Of a DNA stretch of 64,000 bases, positions 34,385 through 44,095 are shown one piece after another. The notes below the pieces were generated by a model. That model saw nothing but the letters and a program-made list of their open reading frames with translations, was not told the DNA's origin and made no database searches. Origin of the DNA: Mesolinea sp964484715 (lineage in GTDB: Bacteria; Chloroflexota; Anaerolineae; Anaerolineales; Anaerolineaceae). The stretch is taken from assembly GCA_964484715.1 (NCBI GenBank), contig CAZAFJ010000004.1, forward strand, positions 54,587 through 118,586, given 5' to 3'. How positions within the stretch are numbered: the stretch's first letter is position 1; each line of letters opens with the position of its first letter. Both the position numbers and the translations under genes were made by a program.

Positions 34385-35561
34385 TATTTTAGTCGTAGAC
34401 GATGAAGAAACCGCACGAATGGTTATTAGTGAATTTTTACGTTCTAAAGGTTATGAAGTCACCGAAGCCGGTACATTGACAGATGCCCGCAAAGTTGTCG
34501 CGGATGGAAAGGCCGATATTATCATCTTGGATGTTCAACTCCCGGATGGTTACGGCCCGCACTTGCTTGAGGATGTTGCTCGCTTACCGATGCGTCCCCA
34601 GGTGATCATTATCACCGCGCATGCTGAGGTGAGCATGGCTGTAGACGCGATGAAAGCTGGCGCGCAGGATTTCATCGAGAAACCACTTGACCTGATCAAG
34701 CTCGAAGCCGCCATCAAACGTGCAGATGAAGTCGTGAGTATGCGACGCGAGCTAAACCATTGGCGTGCTTCTCAAAGTAAAAAAGAGGAATTCATTGTCG
34801 GCAGCTCCCCTCAAATGGCACATGCCATCGAGCTAGCACAACGCGCAGCTGAAATGTCCGTTTCATCGCTGATTACTGGCCCAACCGGAACCGGTAAAGA
34901 AGTTATGGCACGCTTTATTCACCAAAGCGGCCCCAGAGCTTCAAAACCCTTTATCGACATCAACTGTCCTGCCATTCAACCCACCATGTTTGAATCCGAA
35001 CTCTTCGGGCATGAAGCCGGCGCATTCACCGGCGCCACACACCGAACCAACGGTCTCATGGAAGTCGCCGACGGTGGCATTTTGTTCCTCGATGAAATCG
35101 CTTCGATGCCTATCGACCTACAAGCCAAGTTTTTACGTGCTTTGGAAGAGCGTGCTTTCCGTCGTGTTGGCGGCACGAATTTGATTAAGGTTGATGTGCA
35201 AATCATTGCTGCATCCAACCGCAACCTGCGCGAAATGATTGAAAAGCACGAATTCCGAGAGGACCTCTATTACCGTCTTAAGGTCGTGGACCTCGACTTG
35301 CCCACCCTTGCTGAACGAAAAGACGACATCCCTGAGCTGGTTGGATACTTCGTGCGCAAATTTAATATGCGACTTGGTCGTAACATCATTGATGTTAGTC
35401 CTCGTGCCATGGAAGTGATGATGGCTTACCCTTGGCCCGGTAATATTCGCGAGCTAAGTAACACGATCGAACGTTCGGTTTTGTTCTGTGATGACCCTGT
35501 TATTGACGTCAATCACCTGCCTTTGGAGATCGTAAATTACGGGCAAAAACGTGTCAAATAA
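34374..35561 (+). CDS. Sigma-54-dependent response regulator lacking a DNA-binding domain
   Basis: 395 residues. The receiver domain at 1-118 has acidic Asp9/Asp10 and phospho-acceptor Asp53 (ILDVQLPDG). The AAA+ domain at about 138-370 has Walker A GPTGTGKE (169-176), the sigma-54-contacting GAFTGA loop (216-221) and Walker B GGILFLDE (234-241). PWPGNIREL follows at 353-361. The protein stops at about 395, where NtrC-family members continue for about 60-80 residues into a Fis-type helix-turn-helix; none is present, and 58 noncoding bases with a sigma-54 promoter follow. Like FlgR or CtcC it would act on polymerase from solution. GAGGAG precedes its ATG. Confidence 0.94.
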   Translation: MTSSILVVDDEETARMVISEFLRSKGYEVTEAGTLTDARKVVADGKADIIILDVQLPDGYGPHLLEDVARLPMRPQVIIITAHAEVSMAVDAMKAGAQDFIEKPLDLIKLEAAIKRADEVVSMRRELNHWRASQSKKEEFIVGSSPQMAHAIELAQRAAEMSVSSLITGPTGTGKEVMARFIHQSGPRASKPFIDINCPAIQPTMFESELFGHEAGAFTGATHRTNGLMEVADGGILFLDEIASMPIDLQAKFLRALEERAFRRVGGTNLIKVDVQIIAASNRNLREMIEKHEFREDLYYRLKVVDLDLPTLAERKDDIPELVGYFVRKFNMRLGRNIIDVSPRAMEVMMAYPWPGNIRELSNTIERSVLFCDDPVIDVNHLPLEIVNYGQKRVK

Positions 35562-35568
35562 GCAGTCT

Positions 35569-35585
35569 TTGGCATAGTAGTTGCA
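35569..35585 (+). promoter_or_regulatory. Sigma-54 (-24/-12) promoter
   Basis: TTGGCA-TAGTAG-TTGCA: the invariant GG (35571-35572) and GC (35583-35584) are exactly 10 bp apart, matching TGGCAC-N5-TTGCA with one change in the -24 block. Transcription would start near 35597, 23 bp before the next gene. ATAGGT-N8-ACCTAT (35588-35607) could fold at the mRNA 5' end. Confidence 0.78.
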
Positions 35586-35619
35586 ACATAGGTACTGAAG
35601 GACCTATAGAGGAGTTACT

Positions 35620-35952
35620 ATGTTTGAAAACAATGTCCAATTAATCATTACAATCGCCGGCGTTATGTTCCTGATTGGCATCGCTTGTCTCGTCATCAGC
35701 ATCGTCATTCTTTCCAGACAAGCGTTAAACAAGAACATCCGCACCATCGCTGAATCAACCGCCAAACTGGCCCAAAAAGGGCTGACTGACGGCGTTTCAG
35801 GATTGGTCGGAAACGCCACGATGCTTTTAAGTTCGCTCAACGACCTGACCCAATCCAATACCGGTATCGGTATTTTCTTTGTCTTTTTGAGTTTGGTTTT
35901 ACTCGCTGTGGCTTACTTTTTGTTGAAGCCGATTTTATTCGCTTCTGTATAG
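35620..35952 (+). CDS. Small membrane protein of the sigma-54 locus
   Basis: 110 residues with helices at about 8-32 (ITIAGVMFLIGIACLVISIVI) and about 84-105 (IFFVFLSLVLLAVAYFLL). Between them is an amphipathic, Ala/Thr/Ser/Lys-rich stretch (ALNKNIRTIAESTAKLAQKG and VSGLVGNATMLLSSLNDL) that could form a soluble helical hairpin. GAGGAG precedes ATG 35620. It is the first gene after the sigma-54 promoter and 15 bp before the giant TPR gene. No family recognised; it could anchor the TPR protein or the protease at the membrane, which is inference from position only. Confidence 0.8.
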   Translation: MFENNVQLIITIAGVMFLIGIACLVISIVILSRQALNKNIRTIAESTAKLAQKGLTDGVSGLVGNATMLLSSLNDLTQSNTGIGIFFVFLSLVLLAVAYFLLKPILFASV

Positions 35953-35967
35953 TCAAAGGAGGACACA

Positions 35968-38900
35968 ATGGGTATTCAATGGTTTTTATCTTTTAGCAAC
36001 ACGCAATTTGACCGACAAATCACGCCAAGACTCATTCAAACATACCGGCAAGACCCATTGGTGTGGCGAGCGGTCAGCACAATAGAACATCCCGAAGATT
36101 GGATTGCCGAAGCCGGCAATAATCTTTTTAATTGGCAAGTTGCCCGCTTCGCTTTGTACACCCTCAAACCAGCTTTGCTCCTTGAGGACTTTCGCGATTT
36201 GGACTTGGATTTGCCGGAAGATGTGATTATCAAGAGCGAACGTTTCCTCGAAACCATTCGCCTTATCGGGCTTGAACCCAATAACCTGGCAGACGCCGCG
36301 CTTCTAGCGATTGCTTTACGTCAATTCCACATCGAACATGACAGCTGGCAAGGTTTGACTGATTTCATGGCCACTGGCACAAAACGTCTGGACATCTGGA
36401 AAACGGCTTTTGTTATTTTGCCAGCTTTGATACCCAACATGGAAGACCTTTTCCATGAGCTCATTGAAAGCCTGGAACCTGAGATGAGCAAAGAATTGGC
36501 AAACCTGATCATCCACATCACCCAAACCCAAACCTGGGATGAGAACACCCGCTATCAGTTTTACAGCTCCCTGCTTACAGATGGAGAGCTCGATTTTCAA
36601 TTGGCTTTTTTGGAAGTGCTCCAAGGGATTGAAAATGAAAGCTTTGTTCGTCTTTTAGCCAAGTCATTAGCGGACCAGGATTTTGAAACCATCAAGAGCA
36701 TACCTGCGCTTGAAATGGTCACCAAACGGAAAAAGGGGCTCCTTCAAAAAATGGCCGGCATGGATGATGAAGCCAACGAAGCCATTCTCTCGGCTAAAGA
36801 TGATTTTCAGGCTTTGCGCGCCTCATTCTTGCGAGATCTGGCCCTTTCTTTGGAAACACTTCAGCCTGAAGAAGCCCGTAAAAACTGGGAAGAAGTGCTT
36901 ACCGTTGACCCAGACAACGAAGCTTACATCAGCGAGTACGCTGAGTTTTTGATTGCCGAAGGGGATGTCCACCAGGCTTTATATCTTCTCAACACTCTGA
37001 CCGACAGAAAGCCTGGCTGGTTATACGTTTTGCGTTACCCCGAATTCGCCGCCATCCAAAGCGGTCAAGGTATGCAAATTGACATCGAACAATTATCTCA
37101 AGTGGTCTCTTCTGAAAAATCGCGTTTTCTGCCTCATTCAGACAAATTCCTGGCCGCTCAATACGCTTTTGAACACAAGCATTTTGAGCTCGCTAAAGAC
37201 TTTCTCAACAAAGCGCTCATTGAAAGCCCGAATAACATGGAAGCCATCAAGCTTTCAGGACAGGTCAATCAACGCTTAGCAGTGCTCAAAGAGGCGATCG
37301 ACAGTTACGAACTCCTCAAAGCGATTGAACCAGAGAATGCTGACCATAAAAATGAGCTCACCCAACTTTACATCAAAGCTCAAGATCCTTACAAAGCCCT
37401 CGAGATCTTTGGCGAAATCATTCAGTCCAAGGACCCTGCCTCTCGTGAAGATTCCCTCTTTTATGCCGATTTAGCCATTGAAGCCGATAAACCTGAACTG
37501 GCTATTCCGATCGCTCAGGGATTCCTCGCGCAGGATGCTTTCGATGGTGAAGCGATGGTGACCCTGGCAAAAGCCTACCTCAAAACCGATCAGGTAGCAG
37601 AAGCGCGCGAACTGCTTAGTCATGCTTCTGCCCTGGCACCTGAAAAAGCCGATAGCTGGCTGGCTTTAGCACGGATTTGGACCATCCTGGGTGAAAACGA
37701 ACAGGCTCTCAGCGCGCTCCAAAAAGCACAGGTTGCTACACCGGAAAATGCCAAAATTTTGACTGCCTTGGGCAAGTTATACCTCGCCCAGGGACAAGCT
37801 TCAGAAGCCGCTTCGGTACTCAAGCAAGCTGACCAAATTGAACCCGACAACATGGAAACCAGTATCGCCCTGAGTTCAGCTTTGCTGAAACTTGGCCACG
37901 TCGATGAAGCGTGGGAAACCATTCAGTCCTACGAAAACGACTACAGCAGCGATCCCGAACTGGCTCTGGTTCTGGCAGAAGCCCTCGCCGCCAAAGGCGA
38001 AGCCCAACGCTCAATAACTGTTTACAAGTTTGCCTGGCAAAGTTTGCGCTCGAACGCCTCATTGCAGGCTTATATGACATCGCTACTCAACTTGACCGAG
38101 CAAGATGAAACGCAAGCTAGCCGTGCCCTTCAGGATTTACGCGAGCTTTTGCCCACCCTTCAAGAACGAAATGCCACGTATGAAGCAACCTTCGAGATGA
38201 AGTTGCTCGAAAGTGACGTAAAAGGCAAACTAGGCATGCTTGAGGAAGCTTATGAAGATTACCTCTACCTTCTCGATTTGCCCGAGGCCAAAGCGCCGCG
38301 CTTCTACCAACATTTGCAACGCCAAATTGGCTTAGTCGCCCTGGATCTGGGGTTTGAGGACATTAGTATGGCATCTTTACAAGAGGCGATTAGCTTTAAT
38401 GCCAACGATTTGCCATCCCGGCACGCCCTATCTTTAGCCTATCAAAAATCCGGTCTGATTGATCAAGCCATCGAGAGCGCACAAAATGCTTTGCAATTAG
38501 CGCCAACTGAAACAGCGAATGTCTTGTGGTTCAGCAAGTTTATGCAGACCAACCAAAGACCCCATGAAGCTATCCAGGCTTTGAAAGATGCCATCTTTTC
38601 AAAACCCGAAGAGCAAATTCTGCATCTTTCCTTGGCACGCGTTTATCTGGCAACCGATGCGGTCGACGAATCGAAAATCACCTTGAGCAAAATGCTCGAA
38701 ACACCGGATATTTCAACCGCTGATTACCTGAATATTGCTAAATTGTACGCTCGAATGAACGAGGCTCAATTAGCAACCGAAATTCTCGAACGCGCGATTG
38801 CCGATAACAAAGTGATTACCTTCAATGAGGGTAGTGAAATTGTCTATACCTTGCTAGGCTTAGGTCAAGCCAACATCGCCAGCGATTTTGTTGCCAGCCT

Positions 38901-41289
38901 TTCACAAAAGCATGGTCAACTTTCCAGCTACGCCTTACTGCGATCTGATGTGTTTAGTGCAAAAGGTGACTATTTGCAAGCGCTCGAAGCGCTAAGCCCC
39001 GCCCTGACTTGGTTGGAACAAGGCCAAAACGACATCCAAAGCACCTACACTCCCAACCTGGACGCCGGCTTCATGCCTTTTGACAATGTTGGTGCGTATT
39101 TGCGCGCTGCGCAACTCCAACGTGCGGTTTCCAACTTCAAGGCTTCAAAAGAACAAGTTCAAAACGCCTTACGCATCGAAGCAAACAATGGACCTGCAAA
39201 ATTGTTAGCCCTGGAATTAGCGCTCAGTTGCCAGGACAAGGACTCGCTCGACCAAACCCTGGAAAATCTCAACGCGAAAGATAGTCTGAATGCAGCTGAC
39301 ACGGAATTGGCAAAACTTCTCATTCTAGAAGCGCTTTTGGATGCTGAAACCACAAAAGCAGGTTTGTTGTTTCAGCACTTGTTAGATCAGAATGACACCG
39401 ACCCAATCGCCATGGCAGCCAGCGCATTGCTGGCTGAAAGTGAAGGTCAGGAACATCAGGCGCTTGCCTTCCTCCAAGTTATCAAAGATGAACTCAACCA
39501 AACTCAAGGCGAACCCCAAGCTGAGCAAACATTACCTGCCCAATTTAGCGCGATTTGGCGTGAATTAGCCATCGCGCTTGTTGCCCAAAAGCTGAATGAT
39601 TGGTCTCTCGCTGACCAAAAATTTACGGCATGTCTGGCAAGCTTTAATACAAATCCCAGAATTAATTTAGCTTTTGCCGAATATCTAACCAACAAAGCGA
39701 TTGCCAAGTTAAACGCCACCATGCTTCGAGTTGAGCGACATTTGCCTCCTCAAACCACCCCGAATTTCAGCGAGGAATTGTTGTTTGTCGAGCAAATCAA
39801 TTTGGCGAAGCGTTTTATCTCAAACGAACACATAAACGCCCTCGAATCGATCGGCAAAGCAGTCTTCCATATGCAAACCAGCCCCCTGGTTGAACTTGAA
39901 GATGAGCAAATAAACCAAAAGATTGCCCTTCCCTTAATGACAGTAAGCAAAAACCCCAGCCAGATTTCAAAGATTTTGGCTGATTTCCCACATGACAACA
40001 ACCTGCACTTCCAGTATGCCCTGCAACTGATAGAAAAGAACCCAGACTATGCTGTAGAGATTTTGAATGAAATCCCCATCAAACCCAGTAACCAGGCTTT
40101 ACACCTCGCCGCACTGTCACTTGCTCAGAAAGCAAACCCAGAAGCTGCAGAAGAAGCCATCAATCGCGCTCTAACCGTCTGGCCCGATGAACCCAAGTGG
40201 TTTGCCTACCGTGCAGAGTGTCAATCGGCTCAGGGCGATTATGAAGAAGCCGCCAATAGCTTGGATGAAGCCCTCAAACTGGAACCGAACGAAGCCACCT
40301 ATTGGCAAGCTCTGGGTGATACTAAACGTTTGGCAAAAGACCTATTCGCTGCCAAAACACATTATGAAAAAGCAAACACCCTCAAGCCAAACACCATTTC
40401 AGTCTTGGAAGCTTTGGCAGACATCAACCGCAAATTGGGTGAAAACCTCAACGCGATTAGCTACTTGAAACAACTCCACCAACTTGAACCTAAGACGCTT
40501 GAATACCTCGAATCTCTCGCCGAACTTCACTTGGCCACCCAGGATTATGATCAGGCACTCGGCTACGCTAATCAGGTTATCGACAGCACGCTCAATTGTG
40601 AGCGCGCGCTAAAGGTTAAGATTGAGACCCTGGTCGCCCGCCAAGCGTATGATGAAGCAAAGAAGCTTGCTCAGGATGCTATGCTCATCGCTAAAGACCC
40701 GATCACCTTTGAGATCTACCGTATCCGCATTGAAGCCCGCCAAAACCCAAGCATTGGCCTTGGCATGGCAACCAGCCTTGCACATGAGCACCCGGAATAT
40801 CCTTCCGTTCTCAACCTTTTGGCTCAGTATCAATTGCTGGCCAGCCAAGAACAAAATGCAGAAAAAACCCTGCTCAAGAGCCTAAGCCTGGATGAAAATA
40901 ATGCGGAAACCTTGTTGGCTTTAGGCGCATTGAGCCGCATGAATAACAAGCATAATGCCGCACAGTCATACCTCAAACAAGCACTCGAAACCGACCCGAG
41001 TCTCATTGAAGCTTACCTTGAGCTTGGGCAAAGTTACGAAGACCAACGCATGACTGACGAAGCCCTGCATATTTACAACAAAGCAATTGAACAAGTTAGC
41101 AAGGACCCAAGGCCTTATGTGCACGCTGCCAATGCTTACCGTGCCAGCCGCGATTTCCGCAGCGCCGAGCTGATGCTCCAACAGGCAGCTCAATTGGCAC
41201 CAGCGGATCAAAGCATCAGACGTCAACTGGCATCCATCGTCGCACAAAACCTTGTCAACAATCTACAAGAGGCACCGAAACGAAAATGA
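35968..41289 (+). CDS. Giant tetratricopeptide-repeat protein (1773 residues)
   Basis: 1773 residues, almost entirely helical TPR-like repeats. Residues 1-290 are a less regular helical region (WFLSFSNTQFDRQITPRL). From about 290 to the C terminus, repeats of about 34 residues follow one another with the W-LG-Y-A-F-A-P pattern, for example AEARELLSHASALAPEKADSW, AKILTALGKLYLAQGQASEA and YVHAANAYRASRDFRSAELM. No signal peptide, membrane helix or catalytic motif is visible. Such superhelices are protein-binding scaffolds. AAAGGAGG precedes the ATG. The stop overlaps the start of the caspase-clan gene (ATGA), so the two products are made together and may form a complex. Confidence 0.92.
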   Translation: MGIQWFLSFSNTQFDRQITPRLIQTYRQDPLVWRAVSTIEHPEDWIAEAGNNLFNWQVARFALYTLKPALLLEDFRDLDLDLPEDVIIKSERFLETIRLIGLEPNNLADAALLAIALRQFHIEHDSWQGLTDFMATGTKRLDIWKTAFVILPALIPNMEDLFHELIESLEPEMSKELANLIIHITQTQTWDENTRYQFYSSLLTDGELDFQLAFLEVLQGIENESFVRLLAKSLADQDFETIKSIPALEMVTKRKKGLLQKMAGMDDEANEAILSAKDDFQALRASFLRDLALSLETLQPEEARKNWEEVLTVDPDNEAYISEYAEFLIAEGDVHQALYLLNTLTDRKPGWLYVLRYPEFAAIQSGQGMQIDIEQLSQVVSSEKSRFLPHSDKFLAAQYAFEHKHFELAKDFLNKALIESPNNMEAIKLSGQVNQRLAVLKEAIDSYELLKAIEPENADHKNELTQLYIKAQDPYKALEIFGEIIQSKDPASREDSLFYADLAIEADKPELAIPIAQGFLAQDAFDGEAMVTLAKAYLKTDQVAEARELLSHASALAPEKADSWLALARIWTILGENEQALSALQKAQVATPENAKILTALGKLYLAQGQASEAASVLKQADQIEPDNMETSIALSSALLKLGHVDEAWETIQSYENDYSSDPELALVLAEALAAKGEAQRSITVYKFAWQSLRSNASLQAYMTSLLNLTEQDETQASRALQDLRELLPTLQERNATYEATFEMKLLESDVKGKLGMLEEAYEDYLYLLDLPEAKAPRFYQHLQRQIGLVALDLGFEDISMASLQEAISFNANDLPSRHALSLAYQKSGLIDQAIESAQNALQLAPTETANVLWFSKFMQTNQRPHEAIQALKDAIFSKPEEQILHLSLARVYLATDAVDESKITLSKMLETPDISTADYLNIAKLYARMNEAQLATEILERAIADNKVITFNEGSEIVYTLLGLGQANIASDFVASLSQKHGQLSSYALLRSDVFSAKGDYLQALEALSPALTWLEQGQNDIQSTYTPNLDAGFMPFDNVGAYLRAAQLQRAVSNFKASKEQVQNALRIEANNGPAKLLALELALSCQDKDSLDQTLENLNAKDSLNAADTELAKLLILEALLDAETTKAGLLFQHLLDQNDTDPIAMAASALLAESEGQEHQALAFLQVIKDELNQTQGEPQAEQTLPAQFSAIWRELAIALVAQKLNDWSLADQKFTACLASFNTNPRINLAFAEYLTNKAIAKLNATMLRVERHLPPQTTPNFSEELLFVEQINLAKRFISNEHINALESIGKAVFHMQTSPLVELEDEQINQKIALPLMTVSKNPSQISKILADFPHDNNLHFQYALQLIEKNPDYAVEILNEIPIKPSNQALHLAALSLAQKANPEAAEEAINRALTVWPDEPKWFAYRAECQSAQGDYEEAANSLDEALKLEPNEATYWQALGDTKRLAKDLFAAKTHYEKANTLKPNTISVLEALADINRKLGENLNAISYLKQLHQLEPKTLEYLESLAELHLATQDYDQALGYANQVIDSTLNCERALKVKIETLVARQAYDEAKKLAQDAMLIAKDPITFEIYRIRIEARQNPSIGLGMATSLAHEHPEYPSVLNLLAQYQLLASQEQNAEKTLLKSLSLDENNAETLLALGALSRMNNKHNAAQSYLKQALETDPSLIEAYLELGQSYEDQRMTDEALHIYNKAIEQVSKDPRPYVHAANAYRASRDFRSAELMLQQAAQLAPADQSIRRQLASIVAQNLVNNLQEAPKRK

Positions 41290-44060
41290 GACCCTACACA
41301 CAACAAAACGCAGAAGATTTAATGATTGTCCGAAGAGGCAAATTCTTAACCCTCGTACAAACCGCGATGAGTAATCGTGAATACCAGTTTGTGCGTCAGG
41401 CATGCCTGATTTGGATGGCTAGTTATCCTGGCGACCTCTTGGTCAATTTCATTTACGCCTCTGCTCTGGTTGAACTTGGCGATAAAGAGATGGCAAAAGC
41501 CACCCTCGAACGCCTGATTCGTTTCGACCCTGAATTTACAGAAGCCATCAGTCTTTACGCAAGACTCATTGATCATGCCAACATAGAGAATGAAACCGCA
41601 CTTAACTACTTAAATCGAGAGATTTCCCCAGACAAGCAGCTCGCGCCATGGTTACCAGCCCTCATTCAAGCCCGCGTTGATTTTGAAGCTGGGGAATACA
41701 GCAGTGCTGAAAAAGCCGTGTTGGAGAGCCTTGCCCACAACCCTAGCCTGCCATTGCCTGCAATTATGCATCTCCGAATTGTTCTGCAAATGAGCAATGC
41801 TACCCTCTTAAAAACCCTGACCGACCTCTATTCCAGTCGCTGGAAAGACTGTTTGCAGATCAAAGTATTCTCCGCCCTGGCCGACATGAGCAATGAAAAG
41901 GATTCCGCCGGTGTAGAAAAACTGCACTGGTGTGCCGCGCACGATGTCAGTGGCCAAGTAGTGCACCGTCTTCTCGGACCCAACCATGTCTATCAGCCAC
42001 TTTGGCCTGAAGACCTCAAAGTCTATCTTGACCTACCAGTCCCAGCCAGTGTGGCGGCAGAATTAGGCTGGAATATCCTCTCAACCTCAGCAACCGATGC
42101 CACTCAAGTTATCGGCACCCAAGCCCCAAAATCAGCCGTTGGTGAACAAAGTGCAGAAGAAGCCTTGCAAGCCTTGCTATCAGAGCAAGCTACCGTCCCG
42201 CTTCACAGTTCAGACCTGTTAGGTATCATCCAGGAAGATGGCAATCAAGCCGTTGATTATTCCGAAATCCCAACCGCATCCTTCTTTAAAGAAGACATCG
42301 CCACGCCACCTATGGATGGTAAATTTGCTGAACCCAGCTTTGAAGAGAGCATCTTCAATCAAGAAACCCGACGGACGGTTGCGGCTTTGGATGAAATTCA
42401 AGCCGACTTTGAAAAGGTGACGCGAAAGATAAATAAACCTCACCTTTCTACTGCTGATACACGCTTCCCGAGCTATGTCCTGATGACCAGCCGGAGCAAT
42501 TTGGCGAAGAAGTATGGCGAAAACACCGCTCAGGTTATTATTGATTCAATTAGCAGTTTATCTGCAAAGATTGTCGAGTTGCCCGGTTGGAACAGCACCG
42601 TTTACATCCCTGACGACCCAGAGATTGCCGCCACATTGGGGACAAGCCCACTTCAGACCTGTGATGCAGCCAACCTCAAACAATCCTTAGTAGACCTTGA
42701 TTCCAAGCTTTCTTCCCGGGGTGAGATGATTGGCGCCTTGCTGATCGTCGGTGGCAATGATATCGTTCCCTTCCACCTCCTGCAAAACCCAACCGATGAC
42801 AGCGACCCCAATGTGCCATCGGACAATCCCTATGCTACTTTAGACGAAAACTATTTTGTTCAACAATGGCCGGTTGGGCGTCTGCCTGATGAGCGGGGCA
42901 AGGATGCTGGCTACTTGCTTGAACAATTGCGTTATCTAAACAATGAATACGGCTTAAAGACGAAGACCAAAAAGAGTTTCGCGCGCAATTTCCTTTCTAC
43001 CTTTTTTGGACTCATCTTCTCTTGGCTCAAGATCTTTAGCACTAAACCCCAAACCCATGATCATTTAGGTGTGAGTGCTGAGGTTTGGAAAGCTGCATCG
43101 GAAGCTGTGTATGGCATTATCGATGATCAAAAACGTTTGCTTACCTCACCACCAACGACCAACAAGAATATCTTGGATTCACGTAAAGCCAATGCCAAAT
43201 TCGGCTATTTCAACCTACATGGACTCAAGGAAAGCAACGAATGGTATGGCCAACGTGATCTGAGCCGCCAAGGTACAGACGTCGAATATCCTGTCGCCTT
43301 GAACACAAAAAACTTTACCGAAGCCAGTGGCGCACCCTCCATTGTACTTAGCGAAGCTTGTTATGGCGCGTGGGTCTTGGATAAAAAGGTGTCTGAATCT
43401 GTTGCGCTCAATTTCCTTTCTCGTGGCACCCGCGCCTTTGTTGGCTCAACGGTTATTGCCTATGGCGCTCCCAGTAAAACACTCGTTGCTGCAGATCTCT
43501 TGGCACATCATTTTTGGACGCATGTGAAAAATGAAATAGCGGCTGGCTATGCCCTCATGCGAGCGAAACTTGCCCTGGCAAGCAAAATGACCGCAGACCA
43601 AGGCTTTTTGGATGGCGAGGACCAAAAGACCATCCTCTCGTTCGTTCTTTATGGCGACCCTCTGGCGAGTAGCCGGGATATCAAAGAAATTACCAAGCCT
43701 ATCGTTCGCGTGGCGACCTCACCAGAACTCAAAGCCATCAGCGACAATCGAGGAGACTTGATCATTGGCCAAGACCAAATGCCCAATGAAATCCTGGATA
43801 AGGTGCGCAAAGTTATTAAGTCCTATGTCCCTGGCATGGAAGAAGGAAAGATGGCAATCAGCCCCTTGTTAGGCAATTTCCAAAGCGCTGGTGAAGGTGA
43901 AAAAGACCATAAAAGCACCCTGGAAGCCATCCAACAAAGTCAACGCTTCGTTGTTACTGTGACCAAGCGATATGAATACCGGTCTAAGAACTTTGACCAA
44001 TTCGCTCGCATGACCTTTGACCAAAAAGGTAAAATGGTGAAACTGAGCACATCAAAATAA
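41286..44060 (+). CDS. TPR-like protein with C25/CHAT-type caspase-clan peptidase domain
   Basis: 924 residues. Residues about 15-210 are helical, TPR-like repeats (LVNFIYASALVELGDKEMAK). A linker of about 210-390 is acidic and low in structure. From about 395 a peptidase-like domain follows: GALLIVGGNDIVPFHLL (about 481-497), YFVQQWPVGRLPDERG, then FNLHG with His645 and SEACYGAW with Cys692. The His-Gly followed 47 residues later by Ala-Cys is the dyad layout of clan CD peptidases (gingipain C25, CHAT, caspases). A hydrophobic stretch near 565-590 (FLSTFFGLIFSWLKIF) may contact a membrane. No signal peptide, so it is probably cytoplasmic. Translationally coupled to the giant TPR protein. Substrate unknown. 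Confidence 0.82.
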   Translation: MRPYTQQNAEDLMIVRRGKFLTLVQTAMSNREYQFVRQACLIWMASYPGDLLVNFIYASALVELGDKEMAKATLERLIRFDPEFTEAISLYARLIDHANIENETALNYLNREISPDKQLAPWLPALIQARVDFEAGEYSSAEKAVLESLAHNPSLPLPAIMHLRIVLQMSNATLLKTLTDLYSSRWKDCLQIKVFSALADMSNEKDSAGVEKLHWCAAHDVSGQVVHRLLGPNHVYQPLWPEDLKVYLDLPVPASVAAELGWNILSTSATDATQVIGTQAPKSAVGEQSAEEALQALLSEQATVPLHSSDLLGIIQEDGNQAVDYSEIPTASFFKEDIATPPMDGKFAEPSFEESIFNQETRRTVAALDEIQADFEKVTRKINKPHLSTADTRFPSYVLMTSRSNLAKKYGENTAQVIIDSISSLSAKIVELPGWNSTVYIPDDPEIAATLGTSPLQTCDAANLKQSLVDLDSKLSSRGEMIGALLIVGGNDIVPFHLLQNPTDDSDPNVPSDNPYATLDENYFVQQWPVGRLPDERGKDAGYLLEQLRYLNNEYGLKTKTKKSFARNFLSTFFGLIFSWLKIFSTKPQTHDHLGVSAEVWKAASEAVYGIIDDQKRLLTSPPTTNKNILDSRKANAKFGYFNLHGLKESNEWYGQRDLSRQGTDVEYPVALNTKNFTEASGAPSIVLSEACYGAWVLDKKVSESVALNFLSRGTRAFVGSTVIAYGAPSKTLVAADLLAHHFWTHVKNEIAAGYALMRAKLALASKMTADQGFLDGEDQKTILSFVLYGDPLASSRDIKEITKPIVRVATSPELKAISDNRGDLIIGQDQMPNEILDKVRKVIKSYVPGMEEGKMAISPLLGNFQSAGEGEKDHKSTLEAIQQSQRFVVTVTKRYEYRSKNFDQFARMTFDQKGKMVKLSTSK

Positions 44061-44095
44061 ACGTTTCTACTTCGAACGTTAAGAAAGGCCTTTTT

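Noticed and set aside
41286..44060. Member of a type III-E CRISPR (Craspase) system
   Set aside because: TPR plus caspase-clan protein recalls Csx29, but there is no Cas7-11 gene, no CRISPR repeats and no reverse transcriptase; the neighbours are sigma-54 regulators.
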